Shown in pieces: positions 12,601 to 27,600 of a DNA stretch of 60,000 bases; within the stretch, counting starts at the first letter, position 1; each line of letters opens with the position of its first letter. The notes beneath the pieces are model-generated. The model worked only from the letters and a program-made list of their open reading frames with translations. It searched no databases and was not told the origin of the DNA. This DNA comes from Membranipora membranacea (taxonomy: Eukaryota; Bryozoa; Gymnolaemata; Cheilostomatida; Membraniporidae), in NCBI GenBank assembly GCA_914767715.1, contig OU612065.1, positions 24,988,001-25,048,000 on the forward strand, given 5' to 3'. The position numbers and the translations under genes are program-made.

Positions 12601-15600
12601 CAAACAGAAAGAGTTGATAAATTTTTCAAGTTGAAATTACAGTTTTGCTGACGTATTTCTTTATGAATTTGAAAGCTGATAGCATTTATATTGATTTGTA
12701 AAATATTTTTCTTCACTTTATCTACATCTTTGAGATTTGCAGTTTAAAAATCTCAAGTTTGAGCATTCAAATGAGAAATCGGGGATAGTGTATCATTTAT
12801 CGAATGTTTCCAAAAGCCAAAGTTAGCATATTAGGGAGAAAATATTACCTTTGACTTCAGCTTGGTAGGATTTTAGTCGGAGAATATTCATCGGGTCTGT
12901 CAGCCACAGATGCATTCTCACAAAAGGCTCTCTACCCTTGAGGCTAAGCAGATGCCATGGTTTTGGCTTAGAGAGCATGTCACTTACAGATCCTGTGAAC
13001 AAAAATGACCAAAGATAGAAATCATCACAGGAGACAAGACAAGTAATTTTGCGAAGTCAAACATACACATTTGGGAACTTAGGAACTATGGACAGCTGGT
13101 TTTGTTATGGAACAAAGTTATCTGGTAGGGATCATCGGACAATTTTAAATTCTAATTTGAACACTCATTAGCGGGTAAACCAGTCACTGCAATAGCACAC
13201 GACATCAATATTATACAAATTATAAATATTGCAATTCAGCAAACAGCCCATCAAAGGTCTGAAACGGAAATATTATACAGTCATGCAAGCAAAATTATAT
13301 ATTAAATAGAACCCAACTCTAGTGGCAAAGTGTGAGTATGTAAATCATAACAAAACAGTAATAATGAGTGGTTTGAACAGTTTAAAAAAAAAGTGCTAGA
13401 TATTGAAAATTAAATTCACAGTGCATGGTGATACTCGGTCAGAGGAATTTGTTTACCTAATTCTCTGCTCACTATTTCATCTATACAAGTAATTAAAAAG
13501 CTAGTCGCTGTAAATTGGTTGATATGGTTTAAGACATACAATAACTCTCCTTGTTTCTGAACAGTTCATGTGATGTGGCAGTATTGAAGAGAAACAGCAT
13601 TGTACCTGTCACTGATAGAGATGATATTGCTTGGTCCAGGAAAAAAATCATCCCTGCACTTATACATCAATCGATAGAGCATATTGATTTCAAGGCCTAA
13701 TTCAGGATATATTTATAACTTGTGGTATTAAAGCTTTTATGCAAATATCAGCATTTAAGACTAAGTAACATTAATATAATTATAGATTTATCTCATGACA
13801 TATTGATCGATCAATACCTTGTGATAGGCCCAGCACAGCCTCTCCAAACAGTTTCTGTCCTATATTATGGAACTGCAGCATCTCTTTGACTCTGGAAGTG
13901 ACGAACAATGTGTCCAGTTCACCAGTGGCGGCCACAAGCTCTATTATACTCGGCGCCTGCACCATGTTTGAATTCATGTTCATCGAATTAGGAACCATTG
14001 TCGGAATCCAATCCATGGACATGTCATTAGATTGACACCGCTCAGGAGTATCAGCCTGTATCGCTATAAGAAATAAACATACATGAAAAGGGATTTGAGA
14101 GTAATTTTAATGGCCTAACTGTGGGAGGTGCGCCTAGTTTTGTGGTCGTCATCAAACAGTTATCGGATTAGACTGTGAAGTAGCTTGTCGAAGTGGTAAC
14201 ACCCTGCGATGCACACATGGTGGTACTACCTAATATGGAAGATCTTTGTGGCAGCCGCAACCATTACTCAATATTTTTGTTGCGTATACTACCGCTCTTT
14301 GTAACACCACAGTGAGCTGAAATTTGACTCATTAGTTTACTTCAGATAAACAATTAATTCGCCAAGTGAGAACGCCTGATGCACAGAATAAATGTTGCAC
14401 AAGCTGTGTAATTCTAAATAAAAATATACCTGGTGCAGAGGGAGAATCTTGCGAAAGTCGTTCCGTATTGCCCAGAGGGAGGTTTGCTTTATATTGGTTA
14501 GACATGAGTTTCTTGACGGCTTCAGGATCCTCTGAGAAAACCCTCATTCGTATGAAAGGTTCCCTACCTTTCTGAGTCAGCATTGACCAAGGTTTTGGAC
14601 GTGCTAGCAGATCGCTGACACTGCCTTGTGACAAACCGAGTACATGCTCTCCAAATAGGCGCTGACTAATTGAAAACTGGCTCAGTAATTCTTTTACCTA
14701 AGAATTAAAATTAAATAACTTATAATGAGAAGTACTGAGTTATACCCATTTAAGTATACAGACAAGTTGATCAGTTGCGTCAGGTAGTTTTGCGGTTTCA
14801 AAACACAAAATTACAACGGCTTATAAAAAGTACACAACTTTCGAAAGTGTGAAAATTGAAGTCTGCATCAATTTATTGTACAGCAGATAATTGAAGTTAT
14901 AACTTAAATTAATTTTATAGGGTATTATTACGGACCTGTACTTAAATTAACAACATTAACTAGAAAATTAACTGTTTTAAATCGGACTGAATTAGTATGA
15001 AATCTCTTAATGTTTAAGGCAAGCGAAAGCCGACAAAGAGAGAGTTTACATCTGGTAGGCTGGACGAAAAACGAGGCACCTACAGTAAATAATTAATTAG
15101 TAAGGCAATACACATACAGAGACTAGGACCAATTATAGGGCATGGTGAAATACGAAGGCAAATCAGCTCCGAAATATGACAATCGATCCATTGATATGCA
15201 AATCATCAGTCCACTGATATAGATATCAATACATCTAACCCTTACATACCTTGCGTACGAGATCTTCAGTGTTGAGACCGGTGTATTTATCAAACTGATC
15301 CTGTGAGATGGGTGGTAGGACATGTTTTAGAGGTTTCTGTTGTAGTAAGTGAGCTTGCGATGAGCTGAGGAATTGGTTAGTGATATTCTGCATCTGCTGC
15401 AGAGGTGAACTACTTCGAGACGAAGCTTGCTCCTGTTTCAAAGATGGCGCTTTGCTGGAAGGAAGATGAACGAGGGAGAGATCTTGTGGCTCATCTTGAG
15501 GCTCCATGTATGATGTAACAGAAGATATTGATGGAGATTGTGCAGCTTTTTTCATCATTATTCTTTGAAGCTCAGTCTACAAAAGGAGAGGACAACATAT

Positions 15601-18600
15601 TACTACATACAAACTTTATTAGCCGACTGTCTTCACATGTTGTTCAACGTGTTGACCAATTTTTCAGAGCTTTACCATGATATGGTGACCCTACAGTTCT
15701 CATATACACAGTTTCTTTAAGGGCTTGGGAATTTTTTCAAGGTTAATCCGATATTGCTAGATATAAAAAATATTCAACACATCTCACTAAGTTTTAAAAA
15801 ATGCATCACACCTGTATATAGATATCTACGAGCATTACCTGATATAGTGAGTATTCTGTGACATTGCCGGAGACTTTGGCTTGCTCTGCTAGTTTGGACA
15901 GTTCCTCCTCATAAATACGAGATACTATGGCCTCGGAAGACTCTGATGAGGATAGCTGACTCTGCGATGATGTCATGGTGGTCGGTAGCTGACCACCACT
16001 AATACTATGCCTCCTCTCGAGTCTGTCATGACTGACTGACACGGCTGAGCTGACTGTTGATAGCTGATATTTAGACTGTAAAAAAATGTCAAAACTTTTG
16101 CGTGATATTTTATACTTGGGAGGACATAGTCACCAATTGCACAATAATAATTTACTTTTTCTACAAATCTGAATGATATCACAACAAATCGAAAATCTAG
16201 TAAGCTGCTTTAGTTGGTTTCTAGCCTTGTTTTATAAGGGAGACTGAGATAGATGATGTAATAAACCAGTAAGAATACAGGTGATATCAGTATCATATCA
16301 TATAGTTGGTTTCTCACATTATTATTGTTATTATGCTGTGTAGTAGGTTGATGGCGATGATTGTTTTGAGGCGTGTAATCTGTGTTTTTCTGTATCATTG
16401 CGTTCTGAGCTTCGCGTAGTATTTGAGCTATTCTCTCTTCTGCGTTCACAGAGTCTTGCTTAGACATGGAAAATGGCCCCGGAGCTGAAACCAAAAACAA
16501 CATAATAAAAATACCACATTCATCTTTTGGCAATATTAAGCAAATAAATGTTGGCAGGTTTTGAAACAAAAAGAAGCCATAGAAGTTGCAATGACGACTT
16601 TTGATCTAGCAATATAAAAATATAAATCAGTGTTGTTACTTAGCTATCCAAAGCCTTACATTTAATTTGGGTGTATCTAGATTATCATAAGGAGTGATTA
16701 AAAGATTGAAGTGAGGATTGGTTTTGGTTCAATACTTTTTCGGGATCAAGTCATTGCCAATTTGTAATTATGGTTTCTTTTGATTTTATTACTCAGATTC
16801 CACTTAGCAGAGGATACTGATTAATGTATGGCTGACTAGAATTCAATAATCCCTCCTAAACTGCCTGTAAGCGGGAACTACGAGAAAATCAAAGGGATGA
16901 AGCACCTCAGATTTAGGAAATAAATTTTCATTAATAAGTCGATGTAAGATCACAAACCCAACAATCACCAACCACAATTTCGTGAGGAATAAAAAATAAT
17001 CACGCCCAAATTCCGGTTACGCTAACGCACTTGTTCACATCATTATTGTACAAAATTGCACCTACGTTTTCGTGGAGATGCATTTTTGAGTGCGTCAATG
17101 TTCCTTACATCCTGGAGCCAGTAGAACATCTTCCTGTAGGATTCCCGACCTTTCTCTGTGAGTTTGTCCCAGTGTTTTGGTTTAGATAGCAGTTCGCTGA
17201 CTGTACCTTGAGAGAGGCCGAGTACTTGCTTAGCGAACACTCTCTGGCCTATATTATGCACACTGAGAAGTTCTTTGACTTTGTTTGAGACATCAAGTGT
17301 GTCTAATGTCTGAAAAAATATAATGTACTGTTGAAAATAATAGATTTGCTAGAGTTCTAGTAAAAAATATTGAGTCATAATCATGGTGATCAAAAATGTT
17401 ATCCGCATTAATTCATGGATTCAACAGCAAAAAATCGCACAGAGGCAGTTTGAAGAAGCCTTGTCACCTGCTATTTTTTTGTTTTGAAAAAAAGTGGCCG
17501 CGTGACAAGGTTAAGTTTGAAGCAAGGAGTAACTCCTTGTTTGAAGCAATCGTAAGCGGGATGGATTGTTAACATATGAAAGCGCCACATACCTCTTTAA
17601 GGAATTCTGGATGTGAGATGAACATGTTATTGGGAGGAGACCAGGCGGCCGTCGTTGAGGGGCTCCTAGTACTGCTGTTCTCTACCATGTGGTGACCATT
17701 CATACTATTCTCGCTAACCCGAGATATGGGAGATACAATACTTGACTCAATGGGCTCAATTTTAACCCCCTCTGTAATAACAAGAAAGGTGTGCTGTAGT
17801 TCTAAGGCTAAACTCATGAAAATGTCTCAAGCAAACTTATAATGCACGGTAGAGTAAAGTTGCAGCGCATCACAACATCGATAATAATGATAAAACGAGT
17901 AGTCAACATTCAGCTTGCCAATAGACAGTAGTAGAGTTATAACAAGAATCGGGTTAATATAGATATCAATAGTGCATTCTATCTGGTTGATTTTGTGGTT
18001 GGATCAAATTCCGTAGATTTTTCTTTCAAAACTTTTTATTCTAGTTTTATTTAAACTATCTTTCTACACCTTTCCTGGGTTTTACAGAGAGGGTTCAAAT
18101 CAGCAGAGCCAAGCAATAAATCCACATAGACTGTGGGTTGTGAACAGTCAAAAATCGAACGTGAGAAAATGAAAACCAAAACCACACATAATCAACCAGT
18201 TAGCCCAAGAGTGTTAGAAGATTTGATAAACATGTTATTATCCTAAAAGAAGCTCAAAAGCCTTCACCAATTATACAAATACCTATAGAACATCAAACAT
18301 ATATATTACAAAAATTAATTCATTTAAAGATAAAAAATCCGTAAGACCATAAGTACAATGATAATCCATAAGCATCTTCCAAAGCTATAAACCTAATGAA
18401 ATGTTGAAAATTCCGAGTAATAAAAAATATTAACCTTAAATTTGTAGTCTGAGATTTTTGAGTGAGGTAAGAGTCTACAGTGAACCCTTGTGATGGATTA
18501 TCACCGAGGATTTAAACCAACTGAACTCAAAGTGTGCTAACAATCCAAGCTTATCTTTATAATGACCTGTCTAGTGGCCTGTTTATAGCATATATAACAA

Positions 18601-21600
18601 AATTAGAGCTAAAACTGTCACCACGACACTGCTGTATCCATGGGTACCAAGTGTGAATCCAGAGCAGGTTGTTTTGATTTATATTATTTCATCGATATTT
18701 TACACCGCCGAGAAGGGCATTCAGTCAGTACAAACTGAGAGTAAACAATTAATAACATCCGATGAAGCTTGAGAGAGAAATCAGTGAGAAGGGATTGGTG
18801 TTTTTAATGTTAGATAAGGAATGATGAATGAGTAGATTGATGACTAACGGATCATGATAATCCAGCCTTTGATTTCTGCCGTAGATATATACAAAGCATG
18901 TACATGGATTATCCAGATTAAAGTTAAATCCGCTGAGAGCCAGGTACCTACACAATACGAGGAAGTTATTGTAGACTAATTTGTAAGTTATATCAAGCCA
19001 TAATAATTATTTAATTTGTTGATTGCCGGTTTCATTTTTAAATTCCGCTTACCGCTGACTTCGGCGTTGGAGTTTTTCAGTTTCGTGTTCTCGTTCTGGA
19101 GACTTCTGTTTTTCTCAAGAAGCAAAGTTTCCAGAGATTTGTTGCCTTCCTGCTCAGAATTTGGGCTTCCAGAGTTTGAGAATTCAACTGATTTCAGAAT
19201 TCTAAAACATCAATATTTACTCATTAATCTTGGATAACTAAGTCTATCATTCTCAATGAGTTGTGGAGCCCCTCATCAAACATCACTGCACCCACTACAT
19301 GAAGGAGATACACCCACAAAACGTTTAATTTAACTTAATCATCAAGATTTACTGTAGTGCAAAAGTCAGCATCAGAACAAAAAACTGATCATTAATCTTA
19401 TTGGTGCAGATTGTTGTTGATCACCATCAAGCAAAAGGGGCTTAAACATTTAATGTGTGTTTTTAAGTGCATGGGAGTTTCTTTCCGCTCAAGATCAGAG
19501 AAAATGCAAGAATAACAAATAAAATTTATGTGTAGTGGTCGATTTGACACCAAGGAGTAGCTGGTTTTTTTATGTGTCCTTAGGATTCGGAGCACCTGAC
19601 AATCTACAGAGAAACAGTCTTCCAATGTTTGTCATTATCGTAATTAACCAACAGATAATTAAGCATCAATATTCATATGCCTTTGATTCAGCAAATTTTC
19701 ATTGCACATTTTTTATGATTACAAATTTAAAATCCGTTCTTAAAATGCCTTATTGTGAACATTAAAAGTGTGGGATAGCAGAGTTAGTTAGGCGCGGCAA
19801 CCACAGGTTTTTATATATCGATCGGTGATCAAGTGAAGATTGCCTGTCGATAATCATTACATCTAACCATAATCCAATCTTAACGATTCCGGCCACACCA
19901 ACTGTCTACATCATTCAAACAGTGTTTGTTTGCCCACTGGAACTCAAGATAAGCTGTCTTTGCACAAAATTTGTTTTATGTTTGCTGATTATCTCAATTA
20001 AAAATATGCAAACTACGTACTCAAGTTCTTTACGGATCTCTTCATAGTTGGACTGTTTGGACATTGCAGAGTTCAAAGTTGAGATTTGCTCATCTTTTCT
20101 AGCCAGCTCATCCTCCAATTTGTTGATTCGAGATAAAAACTCGATTTGCTGTTTGGAAGAGGCCGTCTGCAACTTCTGAACTTCTTCCACAAGCTGTGCC
20201 ACCTGCAAACAGGAATGATTATTTGCTACAAAGAATCCTCAAGTTGGAAAACCATTAACTGACATAACTTTTTCTATGGTTTTCCAGCTTAGACGTTATC
20301 TCTCAAAAACATGTGTTTTATCATTTTTTCCATGATATTTTTTACGAAAAATACATAAGTTGGAAAACCATAGAAAAAATGATGTCAGATAGTAATTCAT
20401 TACGCACAAGATTTTTGACAAATAACGTCAAAGCTGGAAAACCATGGAAAAAAATGATGTCAGAAAATGATTTATTACGTGAATGTGAAAGTTGGTGAGA
20501 AATCATCCACCTGGTCAACAAGATCTTTCACAGACAAACAAGGTGTGACATTAATTAATAATTAATTTTTTCATGGGTTCTCTTGGTTTTTAGTTGTAGG
20601 TGTTTGATCAGCGACAATAAGAAGACGTCATGTACATTGATCTCAGTACAAAACAGACGCGCGCAGGCTAGCGTTTAATGTGTGAAGCTCCCACTAGACA
20701 AACATCACACAATATTGGGTCAGATACCTAGGATCGAAGGTGATTTACGAAAACCAGGAATTCTCATGGTTAATTAATGAGCTCCAGACAAATATCAACC
20801 AATTATGATTACCATCGATGAACACTGAAGATCAATATATCAACGTTGCAGGGGAACAATAGGTGACCATCCCAGAGTCACGCCAACTAATGATTTTCGA
20901 ATTGATATTGGCAGAATAATTCATTAGTTGGCGTCACCAATATCTATTTTGGATATTAGAATTATTAGAATATCGCTATGTCAGCGTCCCTCTATAGAAT
21001 TCTGTGTATAAATATAACGGATATCAATAGCACCGGTCAATCAATATTAAACAGACAGCAACGTTCTACAAAATGCACTGAATTCCAAAGGAATTAAGCG
21101 TCATTTACCAGCGCTGCAGCACAATGACCCATTAACAAAGGGCGATGCTTAATTGGAAGTTGTGAACCCATGCCAATATTGCGGCCGAATTTTTCAACCC
21201 AATAACAAATTTGCTCTATACAAACTATCTGTACAAATACAAAACTATTATATGAAACATTATAGCCACATATGGCATTTATCCACGATCAATATAATGA
21301 TTAAAAAGTAAAGATTTTTACTTCAAGGGATCGATAATAGGCCTACATAATTACCTCTTTCTCTTTTGCAGTTAGCTCCAATTCAAGGTTTGATCGCTTC
21401 ATCTGATCGATGGCCATATCAAGCTCCTGGTTGCTGCTTTCGCGTTCTCTCACTGATCCTTGTAACTTAGTCATCTGGTCTTTCATAGATTCCAACTGTC
21501 TCTCTGCTAAACCAGCTCGCTATCAATAAAATTATAAATAAGTTGAAAACAAAGAACTCATAGCAAATGTTTTGTAAACAGAATATGGTTTTTATACAAA

Positions 21601-24600
21601 AAGACCATTTTGAGATCTTGGTTTTTTTTTTATAAAATTAAAGTGTCCTCGCTGTGTAGTAAATCAGATACCGTTAATTTCCCATTCCCGAAATATCACT
21701 ATGTACTAATACCATGGCATGATTTCCTGTTACAACAAAATAGTAAGAGCTTGTAACAAAATTAGAAGCAGATTTGGTTTATCTTAGATGATTTGTACTG
21801 CTAGTCATTGGCTATAATATGATATGAATATAATATAATAGTGCCAGAGGGGTTCTTGTGTATAATTATGAGTCACATTTAGCTTAGATGCCAGGGGATT
21901 GCTTTGTTTAGTCACAGTTTTACTGGCATATATAAATACATATAATTTGTTTCTAGCCCCAATGCACTATAGTGACTGAGTATTGATAGGTCAGGGCATG
22001 TATTGATTTTTATGATACAAGTGGCTGTGCCCTGTCATAACATAGCCTCCAAATATTGATTTATATTATAGCTCATTGCTGCTAATGACAACTGTTCATA
22101 GTTGGAGGTTGTCAGGCTGATTGTGTTATAGAATGAATATTTCCGATAGCTAAGTTCGCCGCCAATCAATAGTATGATATTTGCTTGAGATTGGATTCAC
22201 AGATGGTTAGAATAGTTGTGAATCTAACAAAGGAGGAGAATTAGTTTGTAGGCATTGATGAATAGGCTGCCCGACAGCTACTCAATATACTACTTGACAT
22301 CTAATAGCTTGGGTAAATATTGATCTGTGCAGCTTGTTTATCAGCTATAAATTCAGATATATCCAAGTCGGAAAACCATTAGTGTGTTAATAATATCATC
22401 CTTACATACTGGGGCAATATTTCATGATGATCCATACTCTTTATTATACCAATTTATTTTACTAAAACCTCCGCAAATTGCACCAAGATTTCACAGAAAA
22501 TCAAGGTGTACTCAGCTTTCAAAATCTGATGATGACGATGATGATGATTTATCGAATAATCTTAAAACCTTACTCTAATCCCTAAAAACCAGTCAGTAGA
22601 GGTTTTATAAAATGAAACACACACACCGAGCTGCTAATTAATATCAGATTATTGTAACAATTTACCTCATTGGCTCTCTCTAAGTCCGCAATCAGCATCT
22701 CCATTTCATCTGACCTAAAAATACAACTCTACAGTCAAAAAACAATGGCCGTTCAATAACAAGCTATGCAATTACCAGTTTTGAGGAGCTTTCTAGAGAA
22801 TTTCTTTCGATAACAAAGTGTGCAACTTAAAATACATTTTCATTAATTTAGGTCTGATGCATCTAGTATTTCCCGCAGTATATATAGAATTGATGGACAG
22901 ACAGAGTCTAAAATATGAATGGCAAAAATATCAAATGAGATCTCAGTGAACTATCAGAGATGGCATCTGATTTGTGCCATATTACAAAACAACGCTACAA
23001 ATCTCAATTATAACTTTCTTGCAGCAAAATTAACAGAGGAATGGACACCATGGTCAATAATTCACCAGTGGGCCAATAACGCAATATTACGCTCACACCA
23101 CAAGCAGCCTGGATGAAGTTAATGTCATTCTAACCCCTTGATGTCACATCCATGGAGCCTATGTTTTATCGATTGACAGCAATCACTGATAAAACAATAC
23201 TCTATTTTTATTCTCAATTTCAAATATTATGAATTGACTTACTTGGCAGCGGCAGAATGCTCATGCTTAGATTTCACTTCAAACAGTTCCGACTGGGATG
23301 CTTCGAGAGCTAAAAAAGGAGAGAAAAGAAACTTGTGGTTTGGCTGCAAACAAAACATGTTCAAATCACACACAGAGCAAGACAATAAGCCAAATGACTT
23401 GCAGTGAAAGATTACCCAAGTGTAATAACTGCCTCTTATCAGCGATGAGAAAATTAGAGTTTGAAGTAAAAACAATTTTTTGGCTTTCAATCGACTAAAC
23501 AATGGGATGGGCTGAATCAATGCCCGCCTATAGCTGACGATCAAACATCCAGTTAAATTTGGGTCAGATAAACACAATGGTCAAGTATTCTTATTGGGGC
23601 TTTATCTTTTGCACTACCAGTCTTATATTATCATTATGTTTGTCGTTATGCTTTATCAGAAAAAATCTCTACCCAATAGTTGAAGACAAAAGAAATTAAC
23701 ACCAAGCCTAGGGTATCGAATGATCAGAATCTGACTTGAATAGACAAAGGCTTGATCCCGTCATTGTCATAATTTATTCTCATCACCGAATCAAACATAC
23801 AAACAACCCAGCTATGTCTTAGGGACGCTGCGGCGTCAAATTAGACCAGCTTTTTATGAGAATTCACTGGTCCAATATCCTATTGATTTCAAGCCCCTGA
23901 CATCCTATCCATAATTGATATGAAGTTGGATGACGGTCCACTCAAATTACTAGGGTTAAGCAAATTGCATCCCGGCAATTAGAGACTGGAAAACAGTGCA
24001 TCCCTCACCTTATACTAAGGGGACGATAAAATTTCAGTGAATCATGGGCCACCTCCTTACTTCAGGGCATTGATCCACATCAATAAAAGTAATGCCCAAT
24101 AATAGTTTAATCATAGCAAATAACTCGATCATTTATGATGGTTATATATGTTGAAACAACCCATTGAATGATGAAAAAGAAAATTCTTTTGACAATTCGA
24201 TGCTTGACAATGTTGTCTAAATTATCATCACTTTGACATCTGGGAGGATTGCAAACATAAATGAACACAATCACTTGATATTTATTGACAAAGATACAAA
24301 GTCATTGGTATTGATCTGTTTCCCCTCTCGATTTAATATTTTATTTCTAGGCCACACACTTTGTGTGTTTGAACACTTTTGAACTGGTGACAAAATCGAA
24401 GATATTACTAATGAAGATTTAGCTTTGCGAATACATAGTAGCAGCAGCAGTCCTTTGTGCATCTCTTACTTTGATATGTTTACCATTTATTGGGTGCTGC
24501 AGTAAGCATCCCACCTGCTATATTGAAAATATTGATTGCTATACATGGTACTCTAAAATTGCTTTTCATCTAGTTAGCATTTTATCACAACTCCTCAAGT

Positions 24601-27600
24601 GTGTATATCTTTGATATTCGATGAGCGATCGTTATAACCATGGTTTTTCAAGGTTGTAGCAAAATAGGTGCAGTTCATCAGTCTTTTTTATTATAGAAAA
24701 GTGCTAAGGTAGGTCAGGTCATTCCTATCAGGTAGTGAGAGTCGGTGTTTGCGCCTCTGGGCACCTGAGACAATTTTCAGTTTAAGAGGATCAATAATAT
24801 TGTTATTGATGGGTTAATAATACTTGCATTGTGAGGACACACAGCAGAGCACCTGTCCTCATGTAATAATTACAAGGTATACTAATATAGCATAGCAGTT
24901 AACATTTGGAGAACTTTGTTTATTGTCAGGTGGAGCAGTAGGAAAATAATTATATGGTGTCCTGTAAAATGGTGAGTGGGAGGATTTATCAGGAGAATTA
25001 AAACTTTCCAGGCATTGATTCCTTTCCAGGATCGAACTATGGATTATAATTAAATGTAAGCAGTCTGCCTGTCCTACTCTGCCAAATGATATATTTTTCG
25101 TCTGAGCCTATTACATGAAATGTGTTGTAAATCTTTTTCCAACATAACCCCTTGTTCTGCAATGGCTTACTATAATCCCAAATTTATTTCTTTGCTGAAA
25201 ATCAACCGGACCGACACCCTTAGCATGATTTCTCCATCTGTGACAAGGAGATTTTATCATACCAGTTCATCCATGAGAAAAACTAACATGATAAAAAATA
25301 ATTATTCAATGTTTGATATTCAGGATCAATTCGCTAAAACTTCTTTTTACCCTGCTGGCGACTCACCTGTTCTGAGCGTGTTGATTTCTTGTTCTGTCTG
25401 ACCGAGTCGTTTGGCGAATGAGAGTTGCGTCTCATGTAGCTGTTTCTCTTTCTCCTGATATTGGCGATTTAGTTCCTTCTCTTGACCAGCTGATCGGCTC
25501 TATATAATACATGATATAATATACGATATAAAACAATAAAATAATACATGTAATACATAATAAATCTGATGAGACTAAGAGCTGACACAGTCATTCGTAC
25601 TGAACCATATGATGAAATTACTTCAAAAACAACTCTGAATTTTTTTGTTGGCAGCTCATGTACACACACAACGATATCAAATTTAGATTGATCGGAATCA
25701 TCGATGACTTATCCTCCCAATCGAGTTAACAGCATAATCTATTTACGCCAAATTTTTCCTCCAAATTTTTCCTCGTGTGGATCCGGAGCCAAATATGATG
25801 ACAGTTGATCGTCGCATAGTTCAAATGATATCACAGCAGCGAATAATGTGCCAATCAAGTGAAAACAACAGAATTATCAGGTGTTGTCACTATTCAGACA
25901 TCTGATCCGAAAAAGCTTCACTTATCAGAATCAAATTAGCTAAAACGTAAACATGGTTATAAAATTACCAATACAACTATGTCCTAATTCATAGATGAAT
26001 TACTGAAAATAAGATTGAAAGCCGATCCTTAGGAATTGCAATCCATAGTTATGGGAGTGGGGGCTCGAGAGCTAGGGGCTATTTGGGGCCCAAGTGGCGC
26101 TCGTTAGTCTATACCTGAACTTCTGTCTCAATTTTCTGCTCATACTCTTTGATCTTCTCTTTCAGCTGTTTGATAGTCAATTCTACAACAAAAATTACTC
26201 TTGGTAATCTTTGAAAACAAAAAAAACGAAACTATTACTAAGATTAAATTATGGAACTTAACTTTAACTTAACGTTAACTTCCTGCTGATCTGATATTGT
26301 TGTGTCAGGTATTTCATTTTAAATCTCAACCAAGGTATACAAACACACAGGCACTTCATTTGCCAGAAAAAAAAGACATACCTTGATTTTTCACCTCTGC
26401 AAATTCATTGTTGTATTCAGCTAGAGTCTCCCTTAACTTTGAGTTTTCTATCTCAATATCTGAGAGTCTGGTGGCAGATTTCTGATGGGTCAGTGACTGC
26501 TCAAGAGCTGGTAGCGGATCTGCAGAGAAAGATACAAATTGTCTTCATTAGCTGACAACATAAACATTTAAACCAAGCTTGAAGGCCATGCCAGCTCAGA
26601 CAGATTTTAGTGTTATGAGACTGACGTGTCAAACTGCAAGACTCAGTTAATTAAACCTGCACCTCTACAATCCAAAAAATAATCAATACTACTGATTTGA
26701 AACTAATAACAAAGCACAGAAGCTACTATTCCCACAAACATCCAACACAATGACTCAATGGCTGGTAGGAAAAAATAACAGCTGTCGTTGCTTCAATAAT
26801 AGTTTATCAATCAAGTCTATAAAGATAAAATCAACCTGCATATTGACTAGATTGAACTTAACAAGTAAACAATTGAGGTAGTCTTTGACTGGAAAGTCAG
26901 ACAAGTTCCCATTGTAGTGTATGCAAGGTACACAAAATAATCTCGACTCTGGTTTGAATCATTTCAAGTCAAAGAATAGAATTGGGTGGTTATTGAAAAC
27001 CCAAGCATCATACAAAGACCTTATTGATAAGATATTGAAATAAAACAGTTGAGTGTGAGTACAAGCCCTACTTGAAAATGATTGTTTTAGTGGCAAAGAT
27101 TACCAAGAAAACAACAATATCAGTTGAAGCACTGAAGTCTCCAGCTTTAATTAGCTTAGAATTTACTAATCGTGTCAACCGGAAAGATTTTTGCATACAC
27201 CTGTGGATATATTCACCTGGGACATCAATAAGTCGTTTGTATATCGTCAAAAAGGCTGCTTCTGCCGCCTTGCTTCTTTTGGACAAAGAATCAACCTCAA
27301 CTTGGAAGAGTCTGAGCAAAGGTGCGACTACTTTCCTGGCCTCCTGCAAAAGGAAGATGATTGAAAATCAGATACAATTGATATTTTTTCACCAATTCTT
27401 TGTTTCATGGAAAATGTGACACAGACTTTCTTCCCAGCAGCAAAAAAAAATCACCTAAATGCCCCTACAAGAAGAAGGACAGGCAGATAAACATAAGTCA
27501 ATCAATACTTCGGCTGATGGAAACAAGCTTGGATAGATGGATAGATTATAGCTCTATCTAAAGTTGATTTTGCACAGTACTCTATCCAAATCAATAAAAA

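Noticed and set aside
17062-17066. Alternative donor for the CUT repeat 1 exon at 17062
   Set aside because: It would leave phase 2, whereas the next exon needs phase 1; the donor GTAGGT after 17066 fits the frame and consensus.
20241-20480. CRISPR-like array
   Set aside because: Only three irregular direct copies plus an inverted one, inside an animal intron, with no cas genes.
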